From Norana najaformis (lineage: Eukaryota > Annelida > Clitellata > Crassiclitellata > Hormogastridae), in the NCBI GenBank assembly GCA_964023275.1, contig OZ029921.1, positions 29,371,230 through 29,435,229 on the forward strand: 64,000 bases of DNA, in the 5' to 3' direction. The notes beneath the pieces are model-generated. The model ran no database searches. It had not been told where the DNA came from and saw only the letters and a list, made by a program, of their open reading frames with translations. Both the position numbers and the translations under genes were made by a program. Positions 42,881-55,800 of this stretch are shown in pieces (position 1 is the stretch's first letter; every line of letters begins with the position of its first letter).

Positions 42881-42988
42881 ACCAATGAAATCCTACATCA
42901 CAACGCGGGAATGCGACTTCGTTACATCATGTCCACCTCTATTCAGATAAGAAATTCATCGTAGGCGGAGCCAATTGCATCCCACGTG
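42881..42988 (+). promoter_or_regulatory. Candidate upstream promoter elements of bark
   Basis: About 400-500 bp before the bark start codon there are a CCAAT near 42882, a second in GGAGCCAATTG near 42968, and a CACGTG E-box at about 42983. The stretch is richer in CpG than the AT-rich flanks. No transcription start can be read from sequence alone, so assignment to bark is inferred from position. Confidence 0.35.
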
Positions 42989-43387
42989 ATTAGTACCTGT
43001 GTCCAGGTAGGGCCGATAGGCTGATTGTTAAGTTTTGGCTTCGGTGAAGAAGTGCTATTTTAACGAATCGGTAATAATATATTTTCCTAATTCATGGAAC
43101 GTGGGAAAAATCTGGTTGCAAACAAAACAGCGGCGCCTTTGAACTTGATTAATTGATCCACTCTAACTATCGGCATGTAGATTTTAGATGACATAAAAGT
43201 GAAAGCGTTTTTGAACAGATGCTCGGATTTCAGTTGGACTCTGTTTGACCCAACATTCATTCTCAGTTGAGAAGTTTGAGGTGTGGTGGAAAATCCTCGT
43301 GCGGTGAGCGTGTAACTTTGCGAAACAAACGGATCGATCAAGGTTGTTTTAATCGAACTTTTCCCGAAGTTATCCGATCTCGGTGAA

Positions 43388-46300
43388 ATGGAGTTGAATC
43401 GATTTCTAATTCTGGGAGTATTGTTGGCAATGTGTTTTACAATGTCTTCTTCCACTCCGATGTGTGACTTAATCGCCAGTGGAGGCTTTCTTCAGCGCCC
43501 CGTGACCATCCAGAAGTCGGACAGTCCTTGCCTCGTACGGAACGACCTAATCATTCCTGAGAGATGCACCTTGACTGTGAACGCAGGAGTCGAACTCCGA
43601 TTCGCACCTGGGGTGATGCTGGCCGTCAATGGAACTCTGCTCGTCAAAGTATGTATGATTCTGGTAGAATTTCAAAGAGATTTCAGACGGATTTTTGACT
43701 GATTTAGGTTTCGGAAGTTTTTTGGCTCTTTTGCCAGCCTCCCTCTGTGGTCTGTCTATCGTAATCGTATTCGTAATTTCGAGATTTCTACAGCGCTCAA
43801 CGAAAGCTAAGTCGCGGGAACCAGCTTATTCACAGGCGCTCAGTCAAAACAAAATCGATAGGCAAAAGGGTCAAGATCCAGGAGTCAGGCACTCAGACAG
43901 TCGGACGGCTACGGTGGATGCTGTTTGAAATTGAAGCAAGAAGAGAGATAAGAGGAAGAGGAAGAATCAGGATAAGATTTCTGGAAAAGAAGTGTCTATT
44001 CGTAATTATAACCTCAAGATTTCTACAGCGTCAAGAGAAAGCTAAGTTGCAGCAACCAGCTTATTCACAGGCACCCAGTCAAAACAAATTGGTTTTGGCA
44101 GGTAAGGTTAGGTTTGGTTCCAGGTCGAAGCCCAAGGCTCAGGCAGGGAGATAATCATACAGCTACAGTGGACAGTGTTTAGAATTAGAATTGGAGCAAT
44201 GATAGAGGTAATGGGAAGAGAAGGAATCAGGATAGGGTTTGTGGAAGAGAAATATTTCAGTTTGGAATGAAAAACCTGTGCAGTGATTGCAAGGGGTGCA
44301 GTATTGGCGAGTTTGTAGGATGGGTCAGATAGTTGCAGTAATTATGGAAGGAGTTTATTCCAGATGGGCAGAGTAGCTTGAGCTGTTGAGCAATTTCCAA
44401 ATTAACGATGAGGTGACAGGGAGCTGGGGAAGCATTAGAGTGGAAGAGGAGCTGGTAGAGTGGAGTGGTTAGATTTTAAAGTGGCAAGTATAGGATAGTT
44501 GTATGCAAGTGATAAGACATTGTACACTATTTCATCTGACTGGAGGCAGCACTTTTTAATATCCTTATACCCTGTTCTTAGCTTGTAAGTAGTATTATAG
44601 AAATGTAGAGTTTGCGATTACACTTATGATTTTGAATTTCAAATGGGTTGGTAATGTTACCTACATCTGCTAAGCTTTGGCCTATATGTGGTCTAGAGAC
44701 CAGGTGATGATATGAACCTTAAACTATTTCCTAAAGGGAAGTTTATAAGGAAATGTATTTGGGCTGTCCACAGTAACGGAGACAAATTTATGCCAATGTC
44801 TTGTGTCTTGGAAGAAGGGCTGAGCCTACTGAACTCTGAACTTTGCATACAAATGAGAGGAGTGCAACATGATGCCATGTCATCATCATGGCTACACAGG
44901 TTTTAGGAGCCATGGGTATGCCCCCCCCCCCTATGTTAAGAGCATCAAGGTAAACAAACCATGAACATCGTTTCTCACTGGCACTAATAAACTCTTCATT
45001 GTTGTGTGGGGAATGTCCTTATAGGTGGTAATCTACAGAGAATAGGTGAAAGTTTAATCAAAAAGTCAGTGGGGGAGGGCTAGTAGGCAACACAATTTTC
45101 AGAGTTTCCATTTTCTGCCTCATTTGATCAGGCAAGTTGTTTTACAAATGAGTCTGCAGAGTTAGCAATGACTTGGTGCGGCCAATTAGCCATATCATTT
45201 AACTTTAGTGTTAGATTAACATCTGATTATCAATATCCCTGACTGTGACCCTAAGGCTAATGAGTAGGGCAATTTCGTGACATTTTCGTTTATATATGCA
45301 TGCGTATTATGTATACACACAGACTCTCATTTGCACACACAAGCACATGCATGCGCACACACATGAATGATGCAAGAACATACGTATGTATGTATGTATC
45401 AGGACGCTTATATATGGATCATAATAACTGATAAATAGGCATAATGTTTACAACAATGAAGGTCAAACAATATATTGCTACCAATCTGTTTATTTGCTTC
45501 TACAGAAATTTCTCGAAGGTTGATCCTAAGGTTCCAACCGCAGCAATCCAACATCCGAACACTTTTTTAAACATTGCTACACATTTGCTGACCCCAAAAC
45601 AAATGCACTGAGTGGGCTTCAGATGACATTATATTTCATGAATGGTGGACTAATGATATTCCATGAACGGTGGGATAATGAATAACGAATATTCCACCCA
45701 CCTGAATGTTAACTGGGCTCAGAGTTGCACAACCACACTGTCCTGGAAGTGATGTTTCGAAAAATGGCAAACAAGTGCCCTGACTGTGTATAATCATTTC
45801 TGGATGTATCATAGTGATTAGTCATATATTTGAATGTATCGTAGCATTTAATGATATGTTTGAATGTATCATAGCAATTAATCATATGTTTGAGAGTATC
45901 CTAGTGATTAATCATATGTTTGAATGTTCTTGGTAGGGTAAGCCAGATGATCGAGTGATCCTGACAAAGAACGTGGCTGAGTCAAATGGAAACCAGGTAC
46001 CAATCTGGCCAAGTGACATTCGGCTTGTTGATGATTTCAGTGTTCATCTGGGTCGCCTTCAGGTCAAATATCGAGAGAAATGGCGAGGAATCTGTGCAAA
46101 TTTTCAAAAGTGTGTTTCTTTTTTCCTCTCTCGTTATCTGGAAAGATGTGATTATTCAAAGCCATTGCAGTTCTTTTGGTTCACAAAATTGTCTGTCTGT
46201 AAGTGAACAGAAGTGGTGGCAGAGTGGCCAAATATTAATATTAAATATATTAAAAATATTAATTTTAAATATTACCGATCTGCCTATGGTACATGGGTGT

Positions 46301-49300
46301 TCCATGAGCTGAACATTTTCCAAGCTGAACATGGTTAAGTGTTCTGCCACTGAAATCAAGTAAGGATGGTCTTAGTTCCATTCCAGTTAAACAGTTAATC
46401 CGTAGGATGGTGTTTTCTATATTTTACCATGTACTTGAAACATTTATTGATTTGCAACTACTTGGAATTATTAAAATAATTAAAATAATAAAAAAATAAT
46501 TAAAGTAAAATGTTATGGCTGATACAGGCTTTCCAACATAATGATGGCAAGTCAGACGGTGAAGCGATGCAGTGCATGTACTGATTGTACCGCACGCTAA
46601 CGCGTCTTGCACGTTAACTAAAGATCGGTGTGAGCCACTACATAACTGCATCATGCATAAACAGGACTACACTGTAATCGAATTATTTTTCCATGTCTGC
46701 TGTTTGGCAAAAAGATCCCTGCCCTACGCTGTTTGTCCTATCTAGGTAAACCATTGTTGAAAGATTCTTGTAATAAAGGAAGTATTAACTTTGACCTTTT
46801 GTTTACGTCCAGTTGGACACAGACAGATGTTGACGTTTCATGTCAACAATTGGGTTTTCAAACGGGTAACTTCAGTTTCGTCTCGTGGGCGACCAATGAC
46901 AGTTCGTACATGTTGTACCATAAGCCGTCTTGTACGGGCCAGGAGCAGAACATTCTAGACTGTCCAGGCAGCAAGTCCATCAAGATTGGATCACGCATTT
47001 GCAGTAAGTGTCTTCATTACAGATGCAATTTTTCATAATCTAAAGATCATCATATACTCCTTATAAAGTTATCGTATGCTCCGTATAACTGTGAGTAACG
47101 TGTCAGGAATATCCCCTAGACAACCATGTTCACAGCACTTTTGAGCAGTCCTTAAATAGTGAACATGTTAAGAGAATGATTACTTGCATGGGTTGGCTTT
47201 GTTTCGAGGCTAGAAGACCTAAGAATGCCAATGAAAGCCCTGCATTGTTGTGTAGATGAAAAAAGAGTAGGATAACAAAACACTGGAAGGGAAACTTTAA
47301 TAAGGATCTGGTTGAAGGCAAGTTAGACATAAAAACCTGCTGAGGTGGCTAATGATGCAAAAAGGGAGACATCTTAATTTTACTGCATCATTTGCCATGT
47401 GACGGCTGACATTGGGGAAGAGAAAGCATCATTATCATCGTCAATCATTATCTATTTTTGTCTGCTAATCTTTACACCCAGTGTTCCATGACACAAGCAG
47501 AAATTCATATATCACATTCAAGACATCTCAGAAGCACTGTGTACTGGGGATGTTTATCACATGCAAGGTGTGATAAAGTGCATTAACCAATGTTATGCTC
47601 AGGTATTGTAAACCCATCGGTTGCCAGTTTTCACACAATAGTTTGTTACTAGCTTCTACGTTTGTTGTTTGCTTGCATTAAGTTTTTAGACATGACATTC
47701 AATTATCTCCCTCATGCTCCTGCTCTTCCACCATCTTGTGACCACCGTCATCATTTATTTCCACCATAGCACCACTCTATCTCCTCCAGCTTGACCCCGA
47801 ATCTTAACCTGGCTCTGATTTAATATAGAGATATATCTCTTATATGGCTCTTGTGTGGCATCGAGAAAAATTGGAGATTTCCAATTACAAACTTGCATTT
47901 CTAGCAATGGTGCTACACAAACCCTGTATTACATTACATTACACTGCATTACATTGGTTGTTTGCCTACAGAGCACCAGCAGACTATCCACCTACAGTGC
48001 TATGGCCTCAGTCGTAACAGTCCAGCGAGGGACAACTGGTGGGGACTTGAGTTCTACAACACCACCATATACAAATCGATCAACGACTTCGTTATCATTA
48101 ATGAGTCTTCGTCAATCCTTGAGAATGTTGACGTGCTGTTTGCTGGGGTTACAAAAGAGGGAAATCCTGTTCCAGCGATTCGAGCGAGTCCCTCTGTTCC
48201 GTCGCTTGTCAACGTACGAATTCAGCACTGTGCACTTGATGCAACAAATTTCACGGAGGTTCTGTCTTCAACGATTGTGTACAATTCTTCGGTTTCCAAT
48301 AACAGAGGTAAACACAAGTGTTTATACGATTTATACGACCACTTTGTCAATTCACATTGATTTTGGGGCAGATCTGTGCTTTGTATTGATTTACTGAGGT
48401 AAGTTTTGGTTGAATGGAACATTCGAGGTCAGTATTGATTCAGTTAAATGATGAGGAGGTATTTTTGGGTTCAATTTAGATGAATATGAGTTAATTAAAT
48501 GATTTTCAGATGTTTAATAACATGCAAATGTGAAATTGTTCAGCAGAGTATGTCTTATTTAATTTATTTAATATCTTAGTTAATTTATTACATAATGGCT
48601 GTTTCTATTCTGGTGTTTGTTGACAACAGTGTATTCTATATTTAAGTTTTAATATAGTTTCAACAGAATATGTTTACTTTCTTTTAAGGTCACGGCATTG
48701 TAGTGGAGAGCCATCTAGGCCGTGTCGAAATAAAGAATTCAAATATTACGAGTAACCATGGCAATGGAGTGAAAGCCAAGTTCCTGAATGGACGGTTTTA
48801 CATATTCGATGAATACATGACGTTTTGCATGATGGCAAATCTTCAGATACAAACGTTTCCGCAGATGATCTCTGGGATTCCGATAAGCGGCAGCTCCTGC
48901 GGCCGGGTGAGTGGTTCTCTTTTGTTCCACTTTCCATGAACAAATCCTGAGTACTTTTATTGTATTGTATTGTATTTCGTTAATTTTTATAAGTGAGTAA
49001 GTAAGTATATTCGTTATTAACCAGTGGCTAATCGCATATCAGTTTACAAGCAGTTTAGAACACAAGAACAACTTAATATGCATACAACATCCTCATAATA
49101 AAACATTTATGTGTTAAATTATCAGTGGGAGGAATAACATGGTCATGGGTGTGGCGCCATAGGGAATAACAGCAGGTGTAGCCGCTGTAAGGCATTCAAG
49201 ATCAAGCCACTCTGCAGTGCTTTCGGTATGAGAGCCCCAAGTAAGGAGATTTTAATTAAGTACTACTCTCGAATGGAATGTGCAGTTTAGAAATAAGAAC

Positions 49301-52300
49301 TACCTAATATTTTCACCATGAATGGATTAATGGTCCTCAACTAATGTTCATATGATGTAAAATTTAAAATTTGACAGCGCTTTTATGCATTCATAGAAAA
49401 CACTGCCTTCACTTTTGTGACCTTTCAACTTTCACCTTCAACATTCTCACATTGTTTTACTTTAAGAAAATGCACAATCCAACGCTGCTGACAGAACATT
49501 TTCAACAAAACTACTACTTGTGGTTATGTGCTCCACCGTTATCAGTTTTCATACTATGTAAATGCTTGCAGATGTTTGAGAATAAGTTTGGCTATCGAAT
49601 CACGATGAATGTCCTGGAGATGGACATCGAGCCAGCTGCAGTCGGAACACTCGATGTTTATGACGGAAGAGACAAATCGTGGCCGAAACTCGCCTCTTAT
49701 AAGATCATGAATGGAACGCATCCTATGGGTGTCACGTCGACTTTCAATGCCATGTTTGTCGAGTTTTCCTGGAGGCGGCCGCCACGTGGTGGGTGTCCCA
49801 CGCTCAAAGACTGCGTCAAGTTTACCATTCTGATTGACAGCACTAGAGGCAAGTTGATTACTTTATGGATGCCAGTGATGATTGTAGTGCTCTGAAACAT
49901 ACTTACAATTCTAATTGTAATTAGAGATTTATATAGCTTAAAAAGAAGCTAATCAGAGTCAGTGTAAGCACTGTCTTTGGGAGCTTTACCACAAACGCCA
50001 TAATAATGAGATTGTGTTTTGGTGAAGACATTTTCAAAAGCAGAAATAAATTTGGATTCCATGTCCCACCCATGTTATGAACATCTTTATTGGTGCCAGA
50101 AACGCAAAAAAAACGGCAACAGAAACATGTAAAGAGCAGTTCACCTTTAAAAAATACGAGAGAAAAGAGCCTGTGCTGCTGTTCAGAAGTCCTTAAAAGT
50201 TATGCTCACTGTACGTATATGTCATGAATTTGCCATACAACTGGCTTATGGCCTCTTGTTTATTTATAAATAGGCCTACAAATTTAAGACAATCAGTATT
50301 AGGATAATTATCAACTACTACACGCAACATGCATTTGTCTGTATTAGTAGCAATAGCAGCAGTAGTATTGTATTGTAATCAGTAGAAACTGTGATACTGT
50401 AGTATTTATTGTGCTGCTAATCCAATTGCTTTCATGCACCACTCTTGAGCTAGCAACTACCCATTCACTTGTGATTTTAAAAAGAGCAACAGATAATAAT
50501 ACTTCAAATTACAATTAGACATTTTTGAAGCTACATTAACACTACATTTAAAGTGTTAAGAATGCATTTTTTGTCATTTTACTAATTGTAATCGTAAACT
50601 CGAGATTTTTACAGCTCCCAACGAAAGCTAAGTCATGGGAACCACCTTATTGACAGGTGCTTAGTCAAAACAAAATCGATAGGCAAGAAAGGTTTGGTTC
50701 CAGGTCAAGATTCAAAAGTCAGGCAGGCAGTCAGATGGCTATAGTGGATGGTGTTTGGAAAAGATGTAGAGATTGAAAATGTTGCTGTTGTTGAAGCAAT
50801 AAAGCTGATTCACTTCTTGAAGCAACTTAATTTCAGACAAGTTTCATTTAGCATTAGAATTTTGATTTGGGTGTCACAGGATTTAGTAAACGCAATCATT
50901 ATGCTTTGATGAATTTGTGTCTTAGATTCAATGCCCGAATATTTCATGAACAATTCTGTTGTGAGTGGAAATCTACAACACGGTCTCTACCTGGAGAACA
51001 CGCGAAACTACATCATAGTGAATGCCAGCACGGTTACGCACAACGGATACGGTGCTGGAATACGAATATACGGTGGAGCCAGTGAGCAGATTATATTTCA
51101 TACATTTGTTATTTTGTAAACTGGGTTGGGGAAGTGTCTTGATAATGTAAGATCCTCTCCCTCATGCGCAATTGTGTTCTTGGCTCTGCTCCCCTTTACC
51201 TCATTGACTTCTGCACTTTGGTCTCCTCGTTGCCGGGCCGTAGCAACCTTCGCTCGGCCACTCAAGATCTCCTGTTTGTCCCTCCGCTGCAGCCCCAGTC
51301 CAGAAGCTTTGCCTACGTTGGTCCCACTTGCTGGAATCGTCTCCCTCGAGAATTGCGACTTGAGCTCCTTTCTCTCCCCCTCTCAGCGTTCCGCAGGCGC
51401 CTGAAGACTGTACTGTTCAACAGTGATTTTACTTTTTCGGGTCGGAAGCACCTCTGTTGAGTTTATCCTCTAAGAGGCGCTTTATAAATCTCAAATTACA
51501 ATTACAATGTAACCTTATCGGATGCTGCTGTGACTTATTTGTGTTTTGGGCTCATTGTATTGTTTCCTTGACATTGTATTGTTTCGTTTTATGACCTTGT
51601 GACTTTATGACGTTTTTGTAATTATTATTATTCTTATTATTATAAGAGGATTTATAAAGTGCAATTTATGTAACTAAATACACGATAACAGTAGCTCAGC
51701 CTAATCAGATAACATGAACAAATGGGCCAAAATCGAACTTCTACGCCCTTGCACTGATCTTGGCTGCACTCTTCTGCACATTCTTGAGCAGCCCTGCCTT
51801 CATGCCATATAAATAAATAAATGTTGGTCTGATACTTTGATGCTTTTTGTCATCATAGGTGATGTCTTGGTCAATGCAAGCATTGTAGATTACAACCAAG
51901 ACAATGGAGTGAACATTACTTATGATGGAGGATGGAGAATCTTCAACAGATCTTCATTTAGCTACAACTTTGGTAACGGGATAAACATTACGATGAACGA
52001 AACACGAGTCGACAACAAAACAGTTTACACTCGACACCAGAAGACAGAAGTGTCAAGGTCATACTTTCTGAACAACGAAGGTCATGGAATACGTGTCGGA
52101 AACTATTGCCAGTCAAGCCTTGCTGTTGTCAACGATAGTTCTTTTGTTGGCAACAAAAAAGCGGCCGTTGAATTCGAGTCTTGTTTTCGCATTGTGCCGG
52201 AACAGAATGTGACTAACTTTACGATAGGTTATAATGAATTTCGAGAAAACTTAGAGCATGCAATAAAAATTGCTCCACTGCTGAATGCTGTTGGGCGCAT

Positions 52301-52871
52301 TGCGAACAACACTTTCACGGATCACTCGAGGTATGTTCTACTGTTGGATAATACAGACGATTTCTTGCACAGCAAGTTCTTTCAGAATATGAAAGTCAAC
52401 TACGAAGTTATGGGAAATGTGTTTCAGAACAATCGCGGGTTCTATGTTGCAAATCTTCGACTGACACAGGGAAGCCAACTCCAGAAATTGGATTTCAAGT
52501 TTAATGTTTTTACAGGAAATGTGATTGAGGGTACAGTTCCAACACTGAACCAGCGAACAAGAGCATACGCTGTTGTAATTCTCTCTTCGAGTAACGTAAA
52601 CTTCAATCGAAATCATTTAGTAAATGTTGATTCTCGTTTTGAAATCGCAACACACCTGCTCGACATGAGCATAAATCTCCAGGCAACGCAACAGTGGTGG
52701 GGAACAACAAATTATTCATTTATTCTTCCAAAGATATTCGATCAATTCAGTCGATACAATTTAGCGAAGGTCTTGTATCATCCAGCCCTTGCGTTTGAAT
52801 GGCTTTATACGCCGGTACTTACCGACCGTAACACTGAAATTGAGATTGAGTTTTTACGAGGAGATACAATC
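43388..52871 (+). CDS. bark: bark repeat unit 1 (cap, SRCR1, CUB-like, beta-helix)
   Basis: Residues 1 to about 875. The unit opens with a cap (GGFLQRPVTI near residue 32, then LTVNAGVELRFAPGV), followed by SRCR1 (46018-48009; cysteines in ICANF, VSCQQ, PSCTG, LDCPG, RICKH and LQCYG). DNWWGLEF (about 231) follows. Exon 5 contains FDEYMTFCMMANLQ. Exon 6 (49572-49848) looks CUB-like (GTLDVYDGRD). Exon 7 and the large exon 8 (51859-53192) form beta-helix rungs such as NNEGHGIRVGN. The unit closes at QQWWGTTNYS (about 817) followed by KIFDQFSRYN and a proline-aromatic end, the same closing module seen in the later units. Confidence 0.85.
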
Positions 52872-55800
52872 GGAGGGCGTCTTGCGACGGAACTTAGAAC
52901 AACTCCGGGCAAGACTTATTATGTTGATCGTGACATTAGCATCCTGGGATATGGGAGACTTTATGTGTCTCCTGGAACCATGTTTGAGTTTGAGAATGCA
53001 GTTGGGATGCTTATACAGGGATATGTGGACTTCAGTGGTTCTGCAGACAAGTCAATAGCAATGCTTCTTCAAAATGAAACTACTTGGGCCAACAGTTCAC
53101 TTGTTCGTTTAGTTGATGGTCCAAGTCTCCTAGAAGGACGACTTGAGGTTAGACCAACAGAAAATGATCAATGGGGAACAATTTGCAATGAGGTGAGCCA
53201 AAAACTAACCCAGTAGTTTTGAGTCTTATATCATAAACTAAACTCTTACTGCTGCAGTTTGGCCATTTGCTTTTGTTCATATATATTTAATGAGTTTATG
53301 AATAAGTTTACCAATTTTTTACTCTTTCTTATTAGCAATATGATAATTGTAGTATGATCACAAAGTTTATGACAAATCTTGACTTCGTTTAAGTTTTTTT
53401 CTGAGTTGCATGGTCATCGTCATATGAATTTATAGGACTAATGTCGTAAGTAAGTAAGTAAGCAAGTAAGTAAATAAGTAATGCATTTGTTAACGCACCA
53501 TTTGTCTATCAGCTGAGGGAGGAATCATAAGCAACTCTTGGCACATAAAAGCCAGTTTAACTGCTGTTGCCCACGTTCACACACTATGCTGTCATGGTGG
53601 AATCATGTTTTGAACAACGATGATGAAGATGAAGGTAACGATAATGACGATGATGATATATAATTTGTTGTAACAATGTGCTCCAAATGCTATTTTAGGG
53701 TTGGACAATGGCTGATTCTTCCGTGGCATGTCAGCAGATGGGTTATGTTGTTCATCCTGATGACTGGAAGGTTTACATCACTCAGCCGGGTGGCAGCGTT
53801 CAGCCGATATGGCGCAGCAATGTCCACTGCACCAGTCTTGACATGGATCTGTTGCACTGCGCTGCTGACGATCGAAATGATCATTCGTGCACTCATGATC
53901 AGGATGTCTATGTCAGGTGTAAGGAACCTACCTGGGCAGGTAAGTACACACTTCGCCTTTACCCAGTTTTGGAAATGCACGCATACATATGTAGAGGAAC
54001 TTCCAGTTAAGGTAACCACGAGAAGCAGCATGAAGGGTTTGTGACTTCAGTTATCTTAGCCTTAGTGAGTGGCCAGTCCTGTCCCTGGCCACCTGATCTC
54101 CCCACAGACTGTGTGTAGTCAGTGTACTCGTTTTATAGAAAACCTCACCAGGGAGTGCAGGTTGGTGCAGAAATTTTGAAACATCTTGCTGCTCTGGAAG
54201 GATTTGAACCAATGACCTCAGGGTCAAAGTCCTGGGACACATACTGGGAACTTTATATAGCACCATTTGAGAACATCTCAAAGGTGCTGAAACGTAGCTG
54301 GATCTAAAAAGAAGCTGCAACTTAAAGGAAGATAAAATGTTTCTTGTGACATGTCTTCTGGTTAGTGTAGGATTTTCAGTGGAGGGTTGTTCCTGTATTC
54401 ACAACACAGCATGACTTGTCTGAATCAATGTACAAGAATCAACTGTCGAGGCTGATTAGAGATGGAAACAAAGATCTTCTCGTGCTTCAGACCCTCCTAC
54501 TAGAACAGCCTTCCTTTTAACATCTGTTCTTTACCTCTTAGTTTAACCCAACTTTCATTTTCTGTTCGCCTTAAGACGCACTTGTTTAGATCAGTTGGAC
54601 AGCCATGTGACCAGCGCTTTTGAGAGATGCTTGAAAGGTGCTATATAAGTGCTTGTTACATTACATTACATCTCCTGACTGTTAAGGCCCTCTTCAAGAG
54701 GATGATCTTGAACATAAGTATGTACTTGTCTCAGATCCAGTGCAGCATCCTTGTGTTTGTGTTTCTACTGTTAGAGACCAATTCTGATCGGCTGGATGGC
54801 TTATTTTGCCAACTGTTTTACGTTACAGGTGTTCGATTCCTTGCAACTGCCCGATCAAGTCGTATGTCATACGTCACGGTTACAGGTGCTGGACTCATGG
54901 ATCCTGCCACTGCAGTCTATGCCCCGGCCATAAAAATTGACTACAACGTCCATACAATGGAAAACCTGAACATATCTGGAAACATGGCTGATGGTCTTCA
55001 GGTGATGCACAACGACGTCTATGGCAACGTTCGTCTGTCTGGCAGCTTAGTCGAAAACAATCTGGGAAACGGTGTGACAGTGCGGGGATCATTTTTTGAA
55101 CTGTTCAACTGCACGCTGAGAAGAAACGGCAAAGCCGGCTTTGAGTACAATCCCGCATACTCGACTTATGAGGCCCTTCAGATCCGAGCCGGAGTTCATG
55201 ACTTCGTGAACTTTGACAGGAGTTTGAATGTCAAGCTGGAAGATAATGAAGTCAAGTGGTTTATCACCCAGCAGAAGTTTACCCCAGAAGCAACGACCTA
55301 TGACCTAGAAATTGCAGTCAATCAATATTATCGTGTAGGTGTCTGGAAAATCTAAATTCTTTTGCATTTGGCTGCATTGAAAGTTAATCTCTAAAGTCAT
55401 TTATTTGTTATTTGTTTATTTAATTAGTTGTGCCTGGTAAATGATGTGAAACAACATTGGCTAATGTCTTGTTGTTTAGCAGGAAAGGCTTTGTTGATCA
55501 TATAAATGTGAATTTCTGCAACATTTCTTTGAGGTAAATTATTTAAAGTGACCAGTGATGTGCACAGTGCTGGTATATATATATATATATATACAAATAT
55601 ATATATACAAATATATATATATACAAATATATATGTATATATACAAATATATATATATATTTGGGCTTTGGGTGTTGTGTTGATTCAGTAGCTTAGCAGA
55701 GGGCTTTGGGTTCCCAGAGACAAATTATGCTATTTGCGCCATCCACTTACAGCATTGATTGGTAACAAGAATAATAAAGAGCAGTGATATTGCTATTTAT

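Larger units (their letters stand above)
41990..43387. other. GALK2-bark head-to-head intergenic region
   Basis: The two start codons are 1.4 kb apart on opposite strands. The GALK2 side holds the CCAAT cluster and the bark side a second CCAAT/E-box stretch. Between them, 42455-42500 is a GTAAGT/GAGCAAGC-like simple repeat and the rest is AT-rich with no gene. A 123-codon minus-strand open frame over 43087-43455 overlaps bark exon 1 antisense and resembles nothing known. Confidence 0.6.
43649..45936 (+). other. bark: bark intron 1
   Basis: 2.3 kb with two family-A LINE tails, an eleven-C run near 44921-44931, gtatgtatgtat at 45388-45400 and a four-copy tandem repeat next to the acceptor. No additional exon is required, since exon 1 and exon 2 join in phase 0. 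Confidence 0.7.

Noticed and set aside
43087-43455. 123-codon minus-strand frame starting MEEDIVKHIANNTPR
   Set aside because: Antisense to bark exon 1 and its 5' flank, with no family resemblance or splice partners.
46733-46812. Extending bark exon 3 upstream to the TATCTAG acceptor
   Set aside because: That acceptor puts a stop right after the junction. The acceptor at 46811-46812 restores phase and the SRCR pattern NWTQTDVDVSCQQLGF.
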